This document shows, one piece after another, positions 33,663 to 42,386 of a DNA stretch of 64,000 nt. The stretch is from the NCBI GenBank assembly GCA_963780635.1, contig CAWACW010000016.1, positions 1,116,001-1,180,000 on the forward strand, read 5' to 3'. The notes under the pieces were generated by a model. That model was given only the letters and a program-made list of their open reading frames with translations, did not search any database and was not told the origin of the DNA. Position 1 is the stretch's first letter. Each line of letters opens with the position of its first letter. The translations under genes were made by a program, and so were the position numbers. The DNA is from DATEPR01 sp963780635. Its GTDB lineage: Bacteria > Actinomycetota > Actinomycetes > Mycobacteriales > Pseudonocardiaceae.

Positions 33663-34808
33663 ATGACTGATCCGCTCATCTCCTGCGACGATCACATGGA
33701 TCTCAGCCAGCTGCCCGCGGATCTGTGGACCACACGGCTGCCCGTGTCGCTGCTCGACCGGGCGCCGCATGTCGAGGAGCGCAACGGACGGACGGTCTGG
33801 GTGTGCGACGGGAAGGTGTGGGGCCGCTGGGTCGGCAAGCCACCTGCCGGCGACAGCTCGGCGCGGCCGATCAAGGCGCTGTACGACGCTTTCGACCGCG
33901 CGGGCATCCACGATGCGAGCCCGCGCCGGGCGGCCGTCGCCGAGCTGCGGCTGGCCGACATGGACCGCGACGGTGTCGCGACGCAGGTGATCTACGGGCC
34001 GGTGCACCAGATCTCGACCGACGATCCCGTGCTGCGCGCCGCCTGCTACCGCGTCTACAACGACTGGCTGCTCGATTTCTGCACAGCGGCGCCCGATCGG
34101 CTGATCGGCCTGCCGATGCTGCCGGAGACACCCGAGAGCGCGCTGGCCGAGCTCGAGCGGGTACGGGCGAAGGGCGGTGTGCGCCAAGTGGTGTTCATGA
34201 TCGCCAACATCGACCCCAAGCTCGACGACCCGGCCTGGGAGCCGCTCTGGCAGGCGCTCGAGGACAGCGGCATCATCCTCTCCTGGCACATCACGGCGTT
34301 CGCCAAGCCGAACGAGCGCGTCGCAGGCAAGGCGGCGAGCGTCTTCGAGAACACCAAGTTGTTTCTCGCGAACTTCGTCGAACCCTTCGTCGACCTGTTC
34401 TCGTGGGGCATCCTCGAGCGGCACCCGGGACTGCGACTGGTGTTGGCCGAGGGCGGCGCGGGATGGCTCCCGTGGCTCGTCCAGGATCTCGACCATCACC
34501 ACGAGCAGCTCTGGGAAGCCGAGGAGTTCTGGGCCGACAAGGGCGGCGCCGCACTCGTCACGAAGCCGAGCGACCTGTTCAAGCGACAGATCTATGCGAC
34601 CTTCCAGGACGACCACGTGGCGATGGCGCTGCTGCCGTTCTTCGGTGAGGGGCATCTGCTGTGGGCGTCGGACTATCCGCACCCCGACAGCGTCTGGCCC
34701 AACTCGCGACAGGCGATCGAGCGACAGATGCGGCACCTGTCGCCGGAGTTGTGCCGCAAGATCACTCACGACAACGCGGCCGCACTCCTGGGGCTGGGCG
34801 TCGCCTGA
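33663..34808 (+). CDS. Amidohydrolase (ACMSD-like metal-dependent hydrolase)
   Basis: 381 residues. ISCDDHMD near the N-terminus and the C-terminal WASDYPHPDSVWPNS carry the metal ligands of the amidohydrolase_2 TIM-barrel family. VIYGPVHQIS, HITAFAKPNERV and GILERHPGLRLVLAEGGAGWLPWL are family segments. Members hydrolyse or decarboxylate ring carboxylates. It is a single plus-strand gene with an independent upstream region and converges with the DegT gene. Its relation to either neighbouring pathway is not evident. Confidence 0.8.
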   Translation: MTDPLISCDDHMDLSQLPADLWTTRLPVSLLDRAPHVEERNGRTVWVCDGKVWGRWVGKPPAGDSSARPIKALYDAFDRAGIHDASPRRAAVAELRLADMDRDGVATQVIYGPVHQISTDDPVLRAACYRVYNDWLLDFCTAAPDRLIGLPMLPETPESALAELERVRAKGGVRQVVFMIANIDPKLDDPAWEPLWQALEDSGIILSWHITAFAKPNERVAGKAASVFENTKLFLANFVEPFVDLFSWGILERHPGLRLVLAEGGAGWLPWLVQDLDHHHEQLWEAEEFWADKGGAALVTKPSDLFKRQIYATFQDDHVAMALLPFFGEGHLLWASDYPHPDSVWPNSRQAIERQMRHLSPELCRKITHDNAAALLGLGVA

Positions 34809-34884
34809 GGACTCCGTCGATCACTCCGCGCCTGCACGACGACATCCGCGCGGCCTTCGGAGTCCGGTGGCGGGCGGAGCTACG

Positions 34885-36168
34885 TCACGTACGAGGACCC
34901 GAATCGTAGCGGCGCGCATAAGCGCGACATACCTTGGTGATCGCCCCGACGAGGTCGTCACAGTCCGCCTTCGACAGGGTGATGGACAGCGGAACGTCTA
35001 TCGTCTCCTTCAGGAGAGTGGCACTCTTTTCGTGACGTCCGAGGACTTCCTCCGGGGTCAGCTCGGGAAACGCGAACCTCCAGTTCCAGAAACATCGGTT
35101 GTTCGGTCGGTCGTCATCTCCCAGGCCGCGTGCCCCGATGCCCTCGGTGTTGAGCGCTCGCACAAACCAGCCGACTTGTTCAGCGGTCGCTTCAGGTACC
35201 CGAAATATCAGCGACTCACCCAGGAACGCATCCTCGGCGATCGGTTGACGGAGGCATATCGGCGCCAAGGAGCCCAGGCGCGATGCCACATACCGGAAAT
35301 TCCCCTGGAAGGTAGCCACTCGCTTGTCCAGGCCGGCCAGCTGGTGCCGAGCCATCGCTCCACGGATCTCATCCATGCGGAAGCTGAAAATAGGTAGCGT
35401 GAGATCCGAGATGGTAGGCGCGAACGGCTCGGTATGCCGGTTGAGCTGCTCCTCATATGCGCCGGACAGCACGACCGCTCGCTCAAAAATATCGCGGTCG
35501 GCGGTGAGCAGAAAGCCACCTTCCCCGGTATTGATGCTCTTGTCGGACTGCGTGCTGAACGCACCGGCCTTACCGAAAGTCCCCAGCTTCCGTCCCCCCA
35601 AGCTGACCCCGAGGGCGGGCACAGCATCTTCGAACAGTGGAACCCCACGTGAATCCGCTATGCCGACCAGGCGTTCGATATCACAGCCGAAGCCGCGCAT
35701 GTGTACGGCAATCACCGCCTTTACGTCCGGCGTCAACTTCTCCTGCAAGCTCACCGGGTCCATGTGCAAATTCTCGTCGACGTCGACTATAACGGGCGTC
35801 GCTCCCGCGAGAACGATCGCGCTGGGAGTCGCGGCGAACGTAAAAGCCGGACATGCGACTGCGTCGCCTCGCCGGATGCCGGCTGCGAAAAGAGCAAGCG
35901 CCAAGGCAGTGGTGCCGCTTGAGCAAGCCAGCGCGTAGCGGGAATCAAAGGAATCCGCGAGTTCTTTCTCAAGCTGGCCGACTTCTGTCTCGCCATGCGG
36001 CCTGTTGTCGTATCTGAAGAGACGGCGACTCCTGATAGCTCGCAGCGCGGCAGTTTCGTCGCCATGGCTCAGATCGACATAGCCTTTGTCGTAGGTCGGC
36101 CATTCCGTTGTTCGGGTCCTCTCGCCGCCGTTCAACGCGAGCGCCGCTTCCGGCAACGTCTGCGACAT
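34885..36168 (-). CDS. DegT/DnrJ/EryC1/StrS-type PLP aminotransferase
   Basis: 427 residues. GTTALALALFAAGIRRGDAVACPAFTFAATPSAIVLAGATPVIVDVDE is the typical DegT start. FEDAVPALG and FSTQSDKSINTGEGGFLLT follow, with the PLP lysine in SDKSINTGEGG. Family members aminate keto-sugars and cyclitols such as scyllo-inosose. The ATG at 36168 has a strong GGAGGA site. It is the last gene of the nine-gene minus-strand operon. The 3-hydroxy/keto substrate is unknown. The operon contains no obvious sugar-nucleotide enzyme, so a cyclitol or linear keto acid is equally possible. Confidence 0.85.
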   Translation of the reverse strand: MSQTLPEAALALNGGERTRTTEWPTYDKGYVDLSHGDETAALRAIRSRRLFRYDNRPHGETEVGQLEKELADSFDSRYALACSSGTTALALALFAAGIRRGDAVACPAFTFAATPSAIVLAGATPVIVDVDENLHMDPVSLQEKLTPDVKAVIAVHMRGFGCDIERLVGIADSRGVPLFEDAVPALGVSLGGRKLGTFGKAGAFSTQSDKSINTGEGGFLLTADRDIFERAVVLSGAYEEQLNRHTEPFAPTISDLTLPIFSFRMDEIRGAMARHQLAGLDKRVATFQGNFRYVASRLGSLAPICLRQPIAEDAFLGESLIFRVPEATAEQVGWFVRALNTEGIGARGLGDDDRPNNRCFWNWRFAFPELTPEEVLGRHEKSATLLKETIDVPLSITLSKADCDDLVGAITKVCRAYARRYDSGPRT

Positions 36169-36397
36169 TTGCTTCCTCCGCTCAGAGGTCCAGAACATCC
36201 CTGGAAGTTTAGACCGAAGGGTGCGTCCTGCCCACAACTTCCAGCAACCTCAGACCTCATCCGGAATCGGGCACGCATGTCCTGTAGTTCCTGCCAGCAG
36301 CGGGACGGTGTGTGCCATTTGGGGCCGCCAGCGGTCAGGATGCTCCAGAACCACTTCGCAGCACCTCCCTGGACGAACAGGTGTGTCCGCGCGACCT
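36169..36397. other. Spacer between chorismate enzyme and DegT gene
   Basis: A minus-strand frame at 36250-36420 (56 codons, MLQKKISEGRADTPV...) overlaps the end of the chorismate-enzyme gene. It has only a weak GCGGA upstream and no recognisable domain, so I do not list it as a gene, but it is the only frame here. Confidence 0.3.
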
Positions 36398-37768
36398 TCA
36401 GAGATCTTTTTCTGGAGCATCAGATCCGCTGGCACGTAGAACTGATCGTTCCCATAACTGTATTGCCTCCAGCAAACCAGACAACTTGTCCCTGGTCTCC
36501 ACCAGTTCACTGTGCGAGTCCGACTCCTTGATTACGCCGATCCCGACCTTGGCGTGCACCACATCCTGGTTCAGTAAAGCATTCCGGATGTTCAGGAAGC
36601 AGCCGCCCGTGCCACGGTGCAGATGTCCTACTACTCCACCGTAATAACGGTGCGGCGCCATCTCTGCGTCAGCGACAGTCTGCAACTCCCTCGGACGAGC
36701 GCCCAGTAAGGGAAAAATGTTCCCCATCAGGTCAAAGATGGTGACCTCGGGCAACAATTTACCCGTAAAGACAGAGTGGAGATGGCAAACGTTACGAAGT
36801 GTCTTTATCTGCATTTCCTGGACTACGTGCACCGAGCCATCTTCGCAGAACGGCCTGAATCGGTTCTGCCGATTGCTCAACGACGACTTGTGCTCCTTGA
36901 CCTGCTTGGGGTTCTCGGACAGCTCCGCGGCCAGATACTCCTCACTGGTGCTGGACTTGCACGTTGCCGCGACTACATCCACCGTGAGCGTCCTGTCGCT
37001 TATCTCGAGCACGTTTTCTGGGGTGGTGCCCAACGAAAAGACCTCTTCCCGGATGCAGAAGAAGTGACTACACGCGTACTCGCCATTGCTCCGAGCATGC
37101 AGCTCGTACAAGGTGAACGGACTGCCCTTGGCGGACAGCCTGCGTTCGTAGGCCCGGGTCAGGGTCATCTTTCCAGCCGGATAGTCCTGCAGGACGTCTA
37201 TAGCGTGAGCAATCCTCCTCGCAAAGCTTTCATCGTCTTCCGCTGGGGTCCAGCCGGCAACCAGTCCGGCGAATGACCCGGGCTCAGCGAGATCATCCGG
37301 TACAGCCGGCTGTGGCTCCTCCAGTGCGGCACGCAGCATGGTCTGGCCTCGTTGCTCGCTCACGGAGTCTTGCGCATAGCTGACTTGCCCATCGTGCTGA
37401 CCTGGTGAAAACGTGAACTCGATGACTGGTTGTACGAACAGCAGTTGTGGAAGGCCCTTGTCGACGAACCGTCGGCGAATGTCGGGGCTCACGACAAAGA
37501 AACACGGCACATTTTTTCTCAGTAGCTTCTCGACACGCTTGAGGATCGGCTCGTCAGATGGGCAGGTGACGGCCGTTGTCCGGCCATCCACCGTGTAGCT
37601 GAAATACTCATCGCCAACGGAAACCGCAACTTGGCACATCACGCCGATCTTGACGGTCTCGACGTTCTTGTTGTGAACGAAATAGCTTCCCACCGAGTCG
37701 GCAAAGCCGGTATTGCGGAAGAAGCTACAAGCCTGTTCCCAATACGACGTGTCCTCACGTGTTTTCAC
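36398..37768 (-). CDS. Divergent chorismate-utilising enzyme (salicylate/anthranilate synthase family)
   Basis: About 456 residues with the fold of MST enzymes. VKEHKSSLSNRQNRFRPF (KEH motif), HLHSVFTGKLLPEVTIFDLMGNIFP and HRYYGGVVGHLH are recognisable, as is KVGIGVIKESDSHSELVETRDKLSGLL. The usual GTRPRG motif is AATCKSS here, and the PxGxVTGAPK loop is replaced by LLGARPREL, so substrate or reaction may differ from anthranilate, salicylate or isochorismate synthesis. No glutamine amidotransferase partner is adjacent. I prefer the GTG at 37768, 25 bases after the upstream gene; the frame is open further upstream. Confidence 0.6.
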   Translation of the reverse strand: MKTREDTSYWEQACSFFRNTGFADSVGSYFVHNKNVETVKIGVMCQVAVSVGDEYFSYTVDGRTTAVTCPSDEPILKRVEKLLRKNVPCFFVVSPDIRRRFVDKGLPQLLFVQPVIEFTFSPGQHDGQVSYAQDSVSEQRGQTMLRAALEEPQPAVPDDLAEPGSFAGLVAGWTPAEDDESFARRIAHAIDVLQDYPAGKMTLTRAYERRLSAKGSPFTLYELHARSNGEYACSHFFCIREEVFSLGTTPENVLEISDRTLTVDVVAATCKSSTSEEYLAAELSENPKQVKEHKSSLSNRQNRFRPFCEDGSVHVVQEMQIKTLRNVCHLHSVFTGKLLPEVTIFDLMGNIFPLLGARPRELQTVADAEMAPHRYYGGVVGHLHRGTGGCFLNIRNALLNQDVVHAKVGIGVIKESDSHSELVETRDKLSGLLEAIQLWERSVLRASGSDAPEKDL

Positions 37769-37793
37769 GTATTCATTGTCCTTTGAACCGGGG

Positions 37794-38975
37794 CTACGAC
37801 GTCTGAGCTCTACTCGCGGCCAGTGCTTGTTCGATGTCACTGATCAGGTCGTGGCTGTCCTCTATCCCCACCGACAACCGCACGGTCGACTCTGTGATCG
37901 CCGACCAGGCGAGTTGTCGCGCGTCGAAGTCGCTTGGCTGCAGCAGTTGCGGCGGCAGTACCAGTGACTCCGTCGAGCCAAGGCTCGAACTGATCGTAAA
38001 CAGGTTCAGTGCTTCGGCGAATCGTTGTGCTGCTCGGGGCCCGCCTTGCAGATCGAACGCGATCATCGAACCGAAATCATGTTGCTGGGCCCGTGCCAGC
38101 TCGTGTTGCGGGTGGGATTTCAGACCTGGATAGCGCAATCGCAGAACTTCTGGCCTGGACGCGAGATGGTCGGCTAGTGCGGTGGCATTATGGCATTGGC
38201 GTTCGTAGCGCAGAAAGTAGGTCTTCAGTCCGCGTTGCATCAAGAACGCCGCATGGGCATCGAGTGTCGCGCCGAGTATCTCCAGATCGGCGCGTAGCGC
38301 ATCGATTATCGACTGACTCGCGATCACCGCACCGCCAAGTACATCACCGTGACCGGAGATGTACTTGGTCAAGCTGTGCACGAATAGATCGACGTCGAAC
38401 TGCGCATGGTTGTGCACGCCTGCCAGCGTATTGTCGAGCAGCGTCAAGGCGCCGTGTTGCCTGGCGAGTCCGGTAATACGCGATATGTCCGCAACCTTGA
38501 GGACCGGATTGGTCGGGCTTTCGAACACAACCAGACGCGTCGGGGTGCCGGCGAGGGTGCGTTCGATGCCGTCGATGTCCTCGATCGACAGCATCGTGTG
38601 TCGCACACCATAACGATCCAGCACGCGGCGGATGAAATTCCGCGTCGGCTTGTACATCTCAGCGAAAAAGATCACGTGGTCGCCCTGTGCGCACAGTGCG
38701 AGTACCGGCAAGTTCACCGCCGCGACACCGGATGCCGTCAGCAGGCAAGCGTCGCGACCTTGCAGCCTCGCCAGTGTGAGCTCTAATTGCCGTAACGTAG
38801 GGTTGGATTTTCGCGAGTACCAAAATCCATCCCGCTCACCATGCGACTGCCGTTTGGTTTCGTCCACATCGTCGAAGGTGAACTTTACCGATTGATAGAT
38901 CGGCGCTACCAGCGCGCGATTGTCGTCCGGAACCGTCACTTGAGGTGGGTGGGTAACGAGAGTGGCGTCTTCCAT
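37794..38975 (-). CDS. Cystathionine gamma-synthase-like PLP enzyme
   Basis: About 393 residues. YSRKSNPTLRQLELTLARLQGRDACLLTASGVAAV, ESPTNPVLKVADI and HSLTKYISGHGDVLGG (PLP Lys) identify the Cys/Met-metabolism family. SITE-like C-terminal residues (STESLVLPP...VRLSVGIEDSHDLISDIEQAL) match cystathionine synthases and lyases. A separate MetY-like member lies at 6911-8242. The start is ATG 38975 or GTG 38984; neither has a good ribosome binding site. It is a mid-operon gene. It could supply a beta- or gamma-substituted amino acid. Confidence 0.8.
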   Translation of the reverse strand: MEDATLVTHPPQVTVPDDNRALVAPIYQSVKFTFDDVDETKRQSHGERDGFWYSRKSNPTLRQLELTLARLQGRDACLLTASGVAAVNLPVLALCAQGDHVIFFAEMYKPTRNFIRRVLDRYGVRHTMLSIEDIDGIERTLAGTPTRLVVFESPTNPVLKVADISRITGLARQHGALTLLDNTLAGVHNHAQFDVDLFVHSLTKYISGHGDVLGGAVIASQSIIDALRADLEILGATLDAHAAFLMQRGLKTYFLRYERQCHNATALADHLASRPEVLRLRYPGLKSHPQHELARAQQHDFGSMIAFDLQGGPRAAQRFAEALNLFTISSSLGSTESLVLPPQLLQPSDFDARQLAWSAITESTVRLSVGIEDSHDLISDIEQALAASRAQTS

Positions 38976-38985
38976 TATCAACACT

Positions 38986-39711
38986 TTAGCGTGTGGGGGG
39001 TCGACCGCAACCCTCGTCGTTGCCGACCGGGGCCGCCCGAGGCACCGAAGATCTTACCGACTCGCGGATCGGCGCGATGGCGAACAGTGTCGCGGTCTTT
39101 GGTGTTACCATCCGCCACGCGTCATCAAGAACAGTGGTCGGGTCTGCATCACCGGGCAAGACCTGAAACTCCTGCATCTCCGGCAACGACAGGTATCCGT
39201 CGCGCAATCGCGTCAAGAAGTCGAGCGAGTTCGTGTCGCGGCCACGCTGGAACACTCGCTCGGCCGCAACCCTCGGAGCTACGTCCATGAACAGCACGAT
39301 GTCAGGAACTGGAAAGACGCTGAACAAGCGCCTCAGCAGCGTGGTGTTCTCTGTGTCGTGCGCCACGGCGAGTGCGAGATGGGTGTAGATATACCGATCG
39401 ACCACTACAACGTGATCCTTTTGGTCCAGCAAGGGCGCGAGGTCGAGCAATTCGCGCCACTTCAGCAGTGCTCCCATGAATTGCGCATTACTGGAACCGA
39501 ACATATCGAACCGGTCGCGGTATCCATCCTCACGCGCAAGCGTGTCAAGGATGTCGCGTACAGGTCCGAGACTTCGATTCAGCTGCAAGGAGGTTGCCAC
39601 CCCGTGAGCAGTAAGACGTTGCGCCAAGAGGCGCGCGACCGTCGTTTTTCCCGAACCGTCGATACCTTCGAAGGCGATGAGGGTGGCGCGTCGGGGGATC
39701 GGCTCTGGCAT
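38986..39711 (-). CDS. Thymidylate-kinase-like P-loop kinase
   Basis: 241 residues. TLIAFEGIDGSGKTTVARLLAQRL is the dTMP-kinase P-loop, and VVVDRYIYTHLALAVAHD carries the DRY-type substrate motif. FMDVAPRVAAERVFQRGR is the lid helix. I chose the ATG at 39711 because GGAAGG lies seven bases before it; the frame extends to 39855. The C-terminal 60 residues are longer than in housekeeping Tmk. It sits about 100 bases after another Tmk-like gene. Both are probably pathway kinases. Confidence 0.7.
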   Translation of the reverse strand: MPEPIPRRATLIAFEGIDGSGKTTVARLLAQRLTAHGVATSLQLNRSLGPVRDILDTLAREDGYRDRFDMFGSSNAQFMGALLKWRELLDLAPLLDQKDHVVVVDRYIYTHLALAVAHDTENTTLLRRLFSVFPVPDIVLFMDVAPRVAAERVFQRGRDTNSLDFLTRLRDGYLSLPEMQEFQVLPGDADPTTVLDDAWRMVTPKTATLFAIAPIRESVRSSVPRAAPVGNDEGCGRPPTR

Positions 39712-39808
39712 GATCACGCCTTCCCAGTCGATGAACTCTGGCGAGCAACGCGAGGCGCACGGTGCAACCTGCGAACACGTGCCCCCGGCCGGCGCCGGGC
39801 GACTGGTG

Positions 39809-40444
39809 TCACCAGGCCCCGCGCAGAGCGTCGAGGCACTGCCGCACGATGTCACCAGGCTTGGCCTCGGCTCGCAAGACGGTGAGGTGATTTTCCTCGG
39901 CCATCCGCCTCAGTGCCGCGTTGTAGCGTTCCACGAACTTCACGTTCTGATCGAACCGGCCGGGCATCGGCCCGTCACGACGCACTATTCGATCCACCAG
40001 CAATTCGGCTGGACCATCGAGCACGAAACAGAAGTCCGGCTGGACAATTCGAGCGACGGCGTCGCGCAACCACAGAGGCAGCGCGAGGCCACGGGCCTCG
40101 AACAGAGCCAACATGTCGAATAGATAGCGGTTGCCAATGACGACCTCGCCGCGAGCCAACGCCGGCAGAATCGTGTTGGCCTGATGGGCATGGCAATCGG
40201 CGAGATTGAAGTGCAGCAGGGCTTCCTCCGGCAGCACCTGCCCGGTGCCTTCGCCAAAGAGCGTCCGACTGACGTTGGCGTCACGCCGCCACCACTCCGT
40301 CGGTGCCCATGCGGGCACACAAGGCTTCGTTGGCGTGATCGCAGCCAGCAACGCTGCTTCCAAGGTCGATTTACCACTACCGTCGAAGCCGCAGATCGCG
40401 ACCAGCGCTCCTGGCCTGCCGTGGGGCGCCAAGTCGATCTTCAT
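39809..40444 (-). CDS. Thymidylate-kinase-like P-loop kinase
   Basis: 211 residues. GALVAICGFDGSGKSTLEAALLAAI is the P-loop, and EVVIGNRYLFDMLALFEARG supplies a substrate motif where Asn-Arg-Tyr replaces Asp-Arg-Tyr. The lid is in DRIVRRDGPMPGRFDQN. Its ATG overlaps the stop of the aminoglycoside-phosphotransferase-fold gene (ATGA). It is divergent from housekeeping thymidylate kinase and from its neighbour at 38986. Confidence 0.7.
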   Translation of the reverse strand: MKIDLAPHGRPGALVAICGFDGSGKSTLEAALLAAITPTKPCVPAWAPTEWWRRDANVSRTLFGEGTGQVLPEEALLHFNLADCHAHQANTILPALARGEVVIGNRYLFDMLALFEARGLALPLWLRDAVARIVQPDFCFVLDGPAELLVDRIVRRDGPMPGRFDQNVKFVERYNAALRRMAEENHLTVLRAEAKPGDIVRQCLDALRGAW

Positions 40445-41421
40445 GCCACTCCCAGTATCTTCGAGGCGCTCAATGCGTGCTCAGACCACCACAGCAGCTC
40501 GCTCGGGTGGTGTGATGCGGCATCCAGTGCCTTGCGCCAACCTCGTATCAGTAGTCCGCACAGTATCGTCGCCGACTGGTGGAGTTCCTGTAATCGTCTT
40601 TCGATGTTCGAGTAAGACAGGTACGCCGCGAGCGTTTGATCAAGCGAAATTGGTAGGGCGCGGGAGTTCATGGCCAAGAACCAGCCCAGGTCAATGGCGG
40701 CGGGGGCGACCATCGGCATCGACCAATCGATGAGCGAAAGCGCGCCACCGGTGCGTATGGCGATGTTGTCGAGCTTGAGATCGCCGTGGAGAAAACAGTC
40801 GGGTAGCAGGCCCAGCGCACGTTTCAGAGGACCAAGGTCGTGAAATAGGGAGCGAACCAGATCCCCGACCCCCTTCGGCGCATAGTAGAAGAACAACTCC
40901 CAGCCTCGTAGGATATCGTTGGCGATTCTAAAATGAGCCAGCTTCCGGGGATCGGGCATGAAAAGGGTGAGGCGATCTTCGATCGAACACCAAGGTACTT
41001 CCGACTCGGTCGGTGGCTCCATCGAATGCAAACGACCCATGGCTGACAGTATCGTTTTGAGCTGGTCGTTCGTGAGCGGTTCGTTGGACAGAAGATATTC
41101 AGAAATATCTTGCATCAAGATCGAGAACACGGCGCCGTCCTGGGCGGAACCAATTGCAGGAGAATTGATCTTCCCGTGCCGAAGGCAGGCAGCGTTCGCC
41201 AGGATCGCCTCTCTGCACGCGTAGTCCGAAGTCGCTCGCATTATCCAGTCAGTGTCGCCCGACGTCACCTTCAATACATAAGAGGCGCCGCCATGGTTGT
41301 GCTGCCGGTAGATCCGAGCTCCCGAGAAGCCGCGCTCGGTCATTTCTACCCAATGTGACAATGAGACATCGTGCTCGTCGAGTAGACGTTTGAGATGGTG
41401 CAGGTCCTCAAAGCTCGTCAT
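40441..41421 (-). CDS. APH-fold phosphotransferase
   Basis: 326 residues. CFLHGDLKLDNIAIRTGGALSLIDWSMPMVAPAAIDLGWFLAMN holds the catalytic HGDxxxxN and metal-binding Asp motifs of the aminoglycoside/choline kinase fold, and YVLKVTSGDTDWIMR near the start provides the ATP lysine. It may phosphorylate a biosynthetic intermediate or inactivate the product for self-protection. I chose ATG 41421 with GGAG nine bases upstream; a GTG lies five codons earlier. The sequence of this gene is less GC-rich than flanking genes. Confidence 0.75.
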   Translation of the reverse strand: MTSFEDLHHLKRLLDEHDVSLSHWVEMTERGFSGARIYRQHNHGGASYVLKVTSGDTDWIMRATSDYACREAILANAACLRHGKINSPAIGSAQDGAVFSILMQDISEYLLSNEPLTNDQLKTILSAMGRLHSMEPPTESEVPWCSIEDRLTLFMPDPRKLAHFRIANDILRGWELFFYYAPKGVGDLVRSLFHDLGPLKRALGLLPDCFLHGDLKLDNIAIRTGGALSLIDWSMPMVAPAAIDLGWFLAMNSRALPISLDQTLAAYLSYSNIERRLQELHQSATILCGLLIRGWRKALDAASHHPSELLWWSEHALSASKILGVA

Positions 41422-41509
41422 GGGGTTGCTCTCCACCGGTCAAGGCGCGCCTCGCCGACGCGGCCTCAGCGCGTGAGTCGACCAGGCTGGCCACAGCGAC
41501 TGCGTTGGT

Positions 41510-42319
41510 TCATGCTTGGGCGAGTGCTTGGAGGTAGCGGATCGGATCCGAATTGAAGACCGCCCCGCCAGACACGAGAAGCGTCGCGCCGGAAACATAG
41601 CACGACGCGTCGGAGGCCAGGTACAACGCGGCATTCGCGACATCGGCCGGCTGACCAATCCGGCCTAGCGGGTAGTATTGCGACCTTTGCTGTCTGATCT
41701 CCTGCGTGGCGAGGAAGGGCTCGACAAGCGGCGTCTGCACGAGACCGGGCGCGATCGCATTGACGCGAATGTTGTAGCGCCCCAGCTCCACTGCCATGGT
41801 TTGCATGATGTGACTGATGGCGGCTTTGGCGGCACCATAACACCCTTCGCCGCCAGGACAAGCGTTGAGCGCGTCAAGCGAACTGAGGAAGATCAAGGAT
41901 CCGCCTTTGCCGCAGGCGCGCATGACGCGTGCGGCGGCCTGCGCCCCGAACACCGCGGACGAGACGTTGAGCTTCCACAGCTCTGCCATGGCGTCAGGGT
42001 CTACGTCGATCCAATCAGTCAACGCACCGTCCACGAAGCCGCCGGCATTGTTGACCCAAACATCGATGGTGCCGTACTTGTCCGTGACAGCCGCGGCCAG
42101 CGCGTCGACTTCGCTCTTTTCGGTCACATCCGTTTTCCTGACGGCGGCCTCGCCGCCGATGCTGCTGATGTCCGCTTCGAGCTTTGCCAACTCATCGACG
42201 CTGCGCGCGGCACCGAAAACCGTACCGCCATTTTCGGCGAAGATCCGTGCGATGGCATATCCGATGCCGCGTCCCGCGCCCGTGACCACGCAGACTTTAC
42301 CGTTGACGTCGAACATCAT
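41510..42319 (-). CDS. Short-chain dehydrogenase/reductase
   Basis: 269 residues. TGAGRGIG (NAD(P) loop), DVWVNNAGG, IFLSSLDAL (catalytic Ser) and CYGAAKAAISH (Tyr-xxx-Lys) are complete. The C-terminal YYPLGRIGQPADVANAALYLASDASCYVSGATLLVSGGA is typical of classical SDR proteins. It interconverts an alcohol and a ketone in the operon's pathway. It is separated from its neighbours by about 70-90 bases and has no overlap. Confidence 0.9.
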   Translation of the reverse strand: MMFDVNGKVCVVTGAGRGIGYAIARIFAENGGTVFGAARSVDELAKLEADISSIGGEAAVRKTDVTEKSEVDALAAAVTDKYGTIDVWVNNAGGFVDGALTDWIDVDPDAMAELWKLNVSSAVFGAQAAARVMRACGKGGSLIFLSSLDALNACPGGEGCYGAAKAAISHIMQTMAVELGRYNIRVNAIAPGLVQTPLVEPFLATQEIRQQRSQYYPLGRIGQPADVANAALYLASDASCYVSGATLLVSGGAVFNSDPIRYLQALAQA

Positions 42320-42386
42320 GTACGCCCTTCCGTGTCGCGTGGAGACCTACAACAGTGCCGTTGTCGGCTACCGCTTCGGCAACCTG

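Noticed and set aside
34809..34865. 8 bp inverted repeat GGACTCCG/CGGAGTCC between convergent genes as a terminator
   Set aside because: The loop is 41 bases and no T-tract follows; too weak to list as a terminator.
41090..41112. AT-rich 8+8 bp inverted repeat (AAGATATT/AATATCTT) within the APH-fold gene
   Set aside because: It is inside a coding sequence with well-conserved protein motifs and in a lower-GC stretch, so chance is a sufficient explanation.
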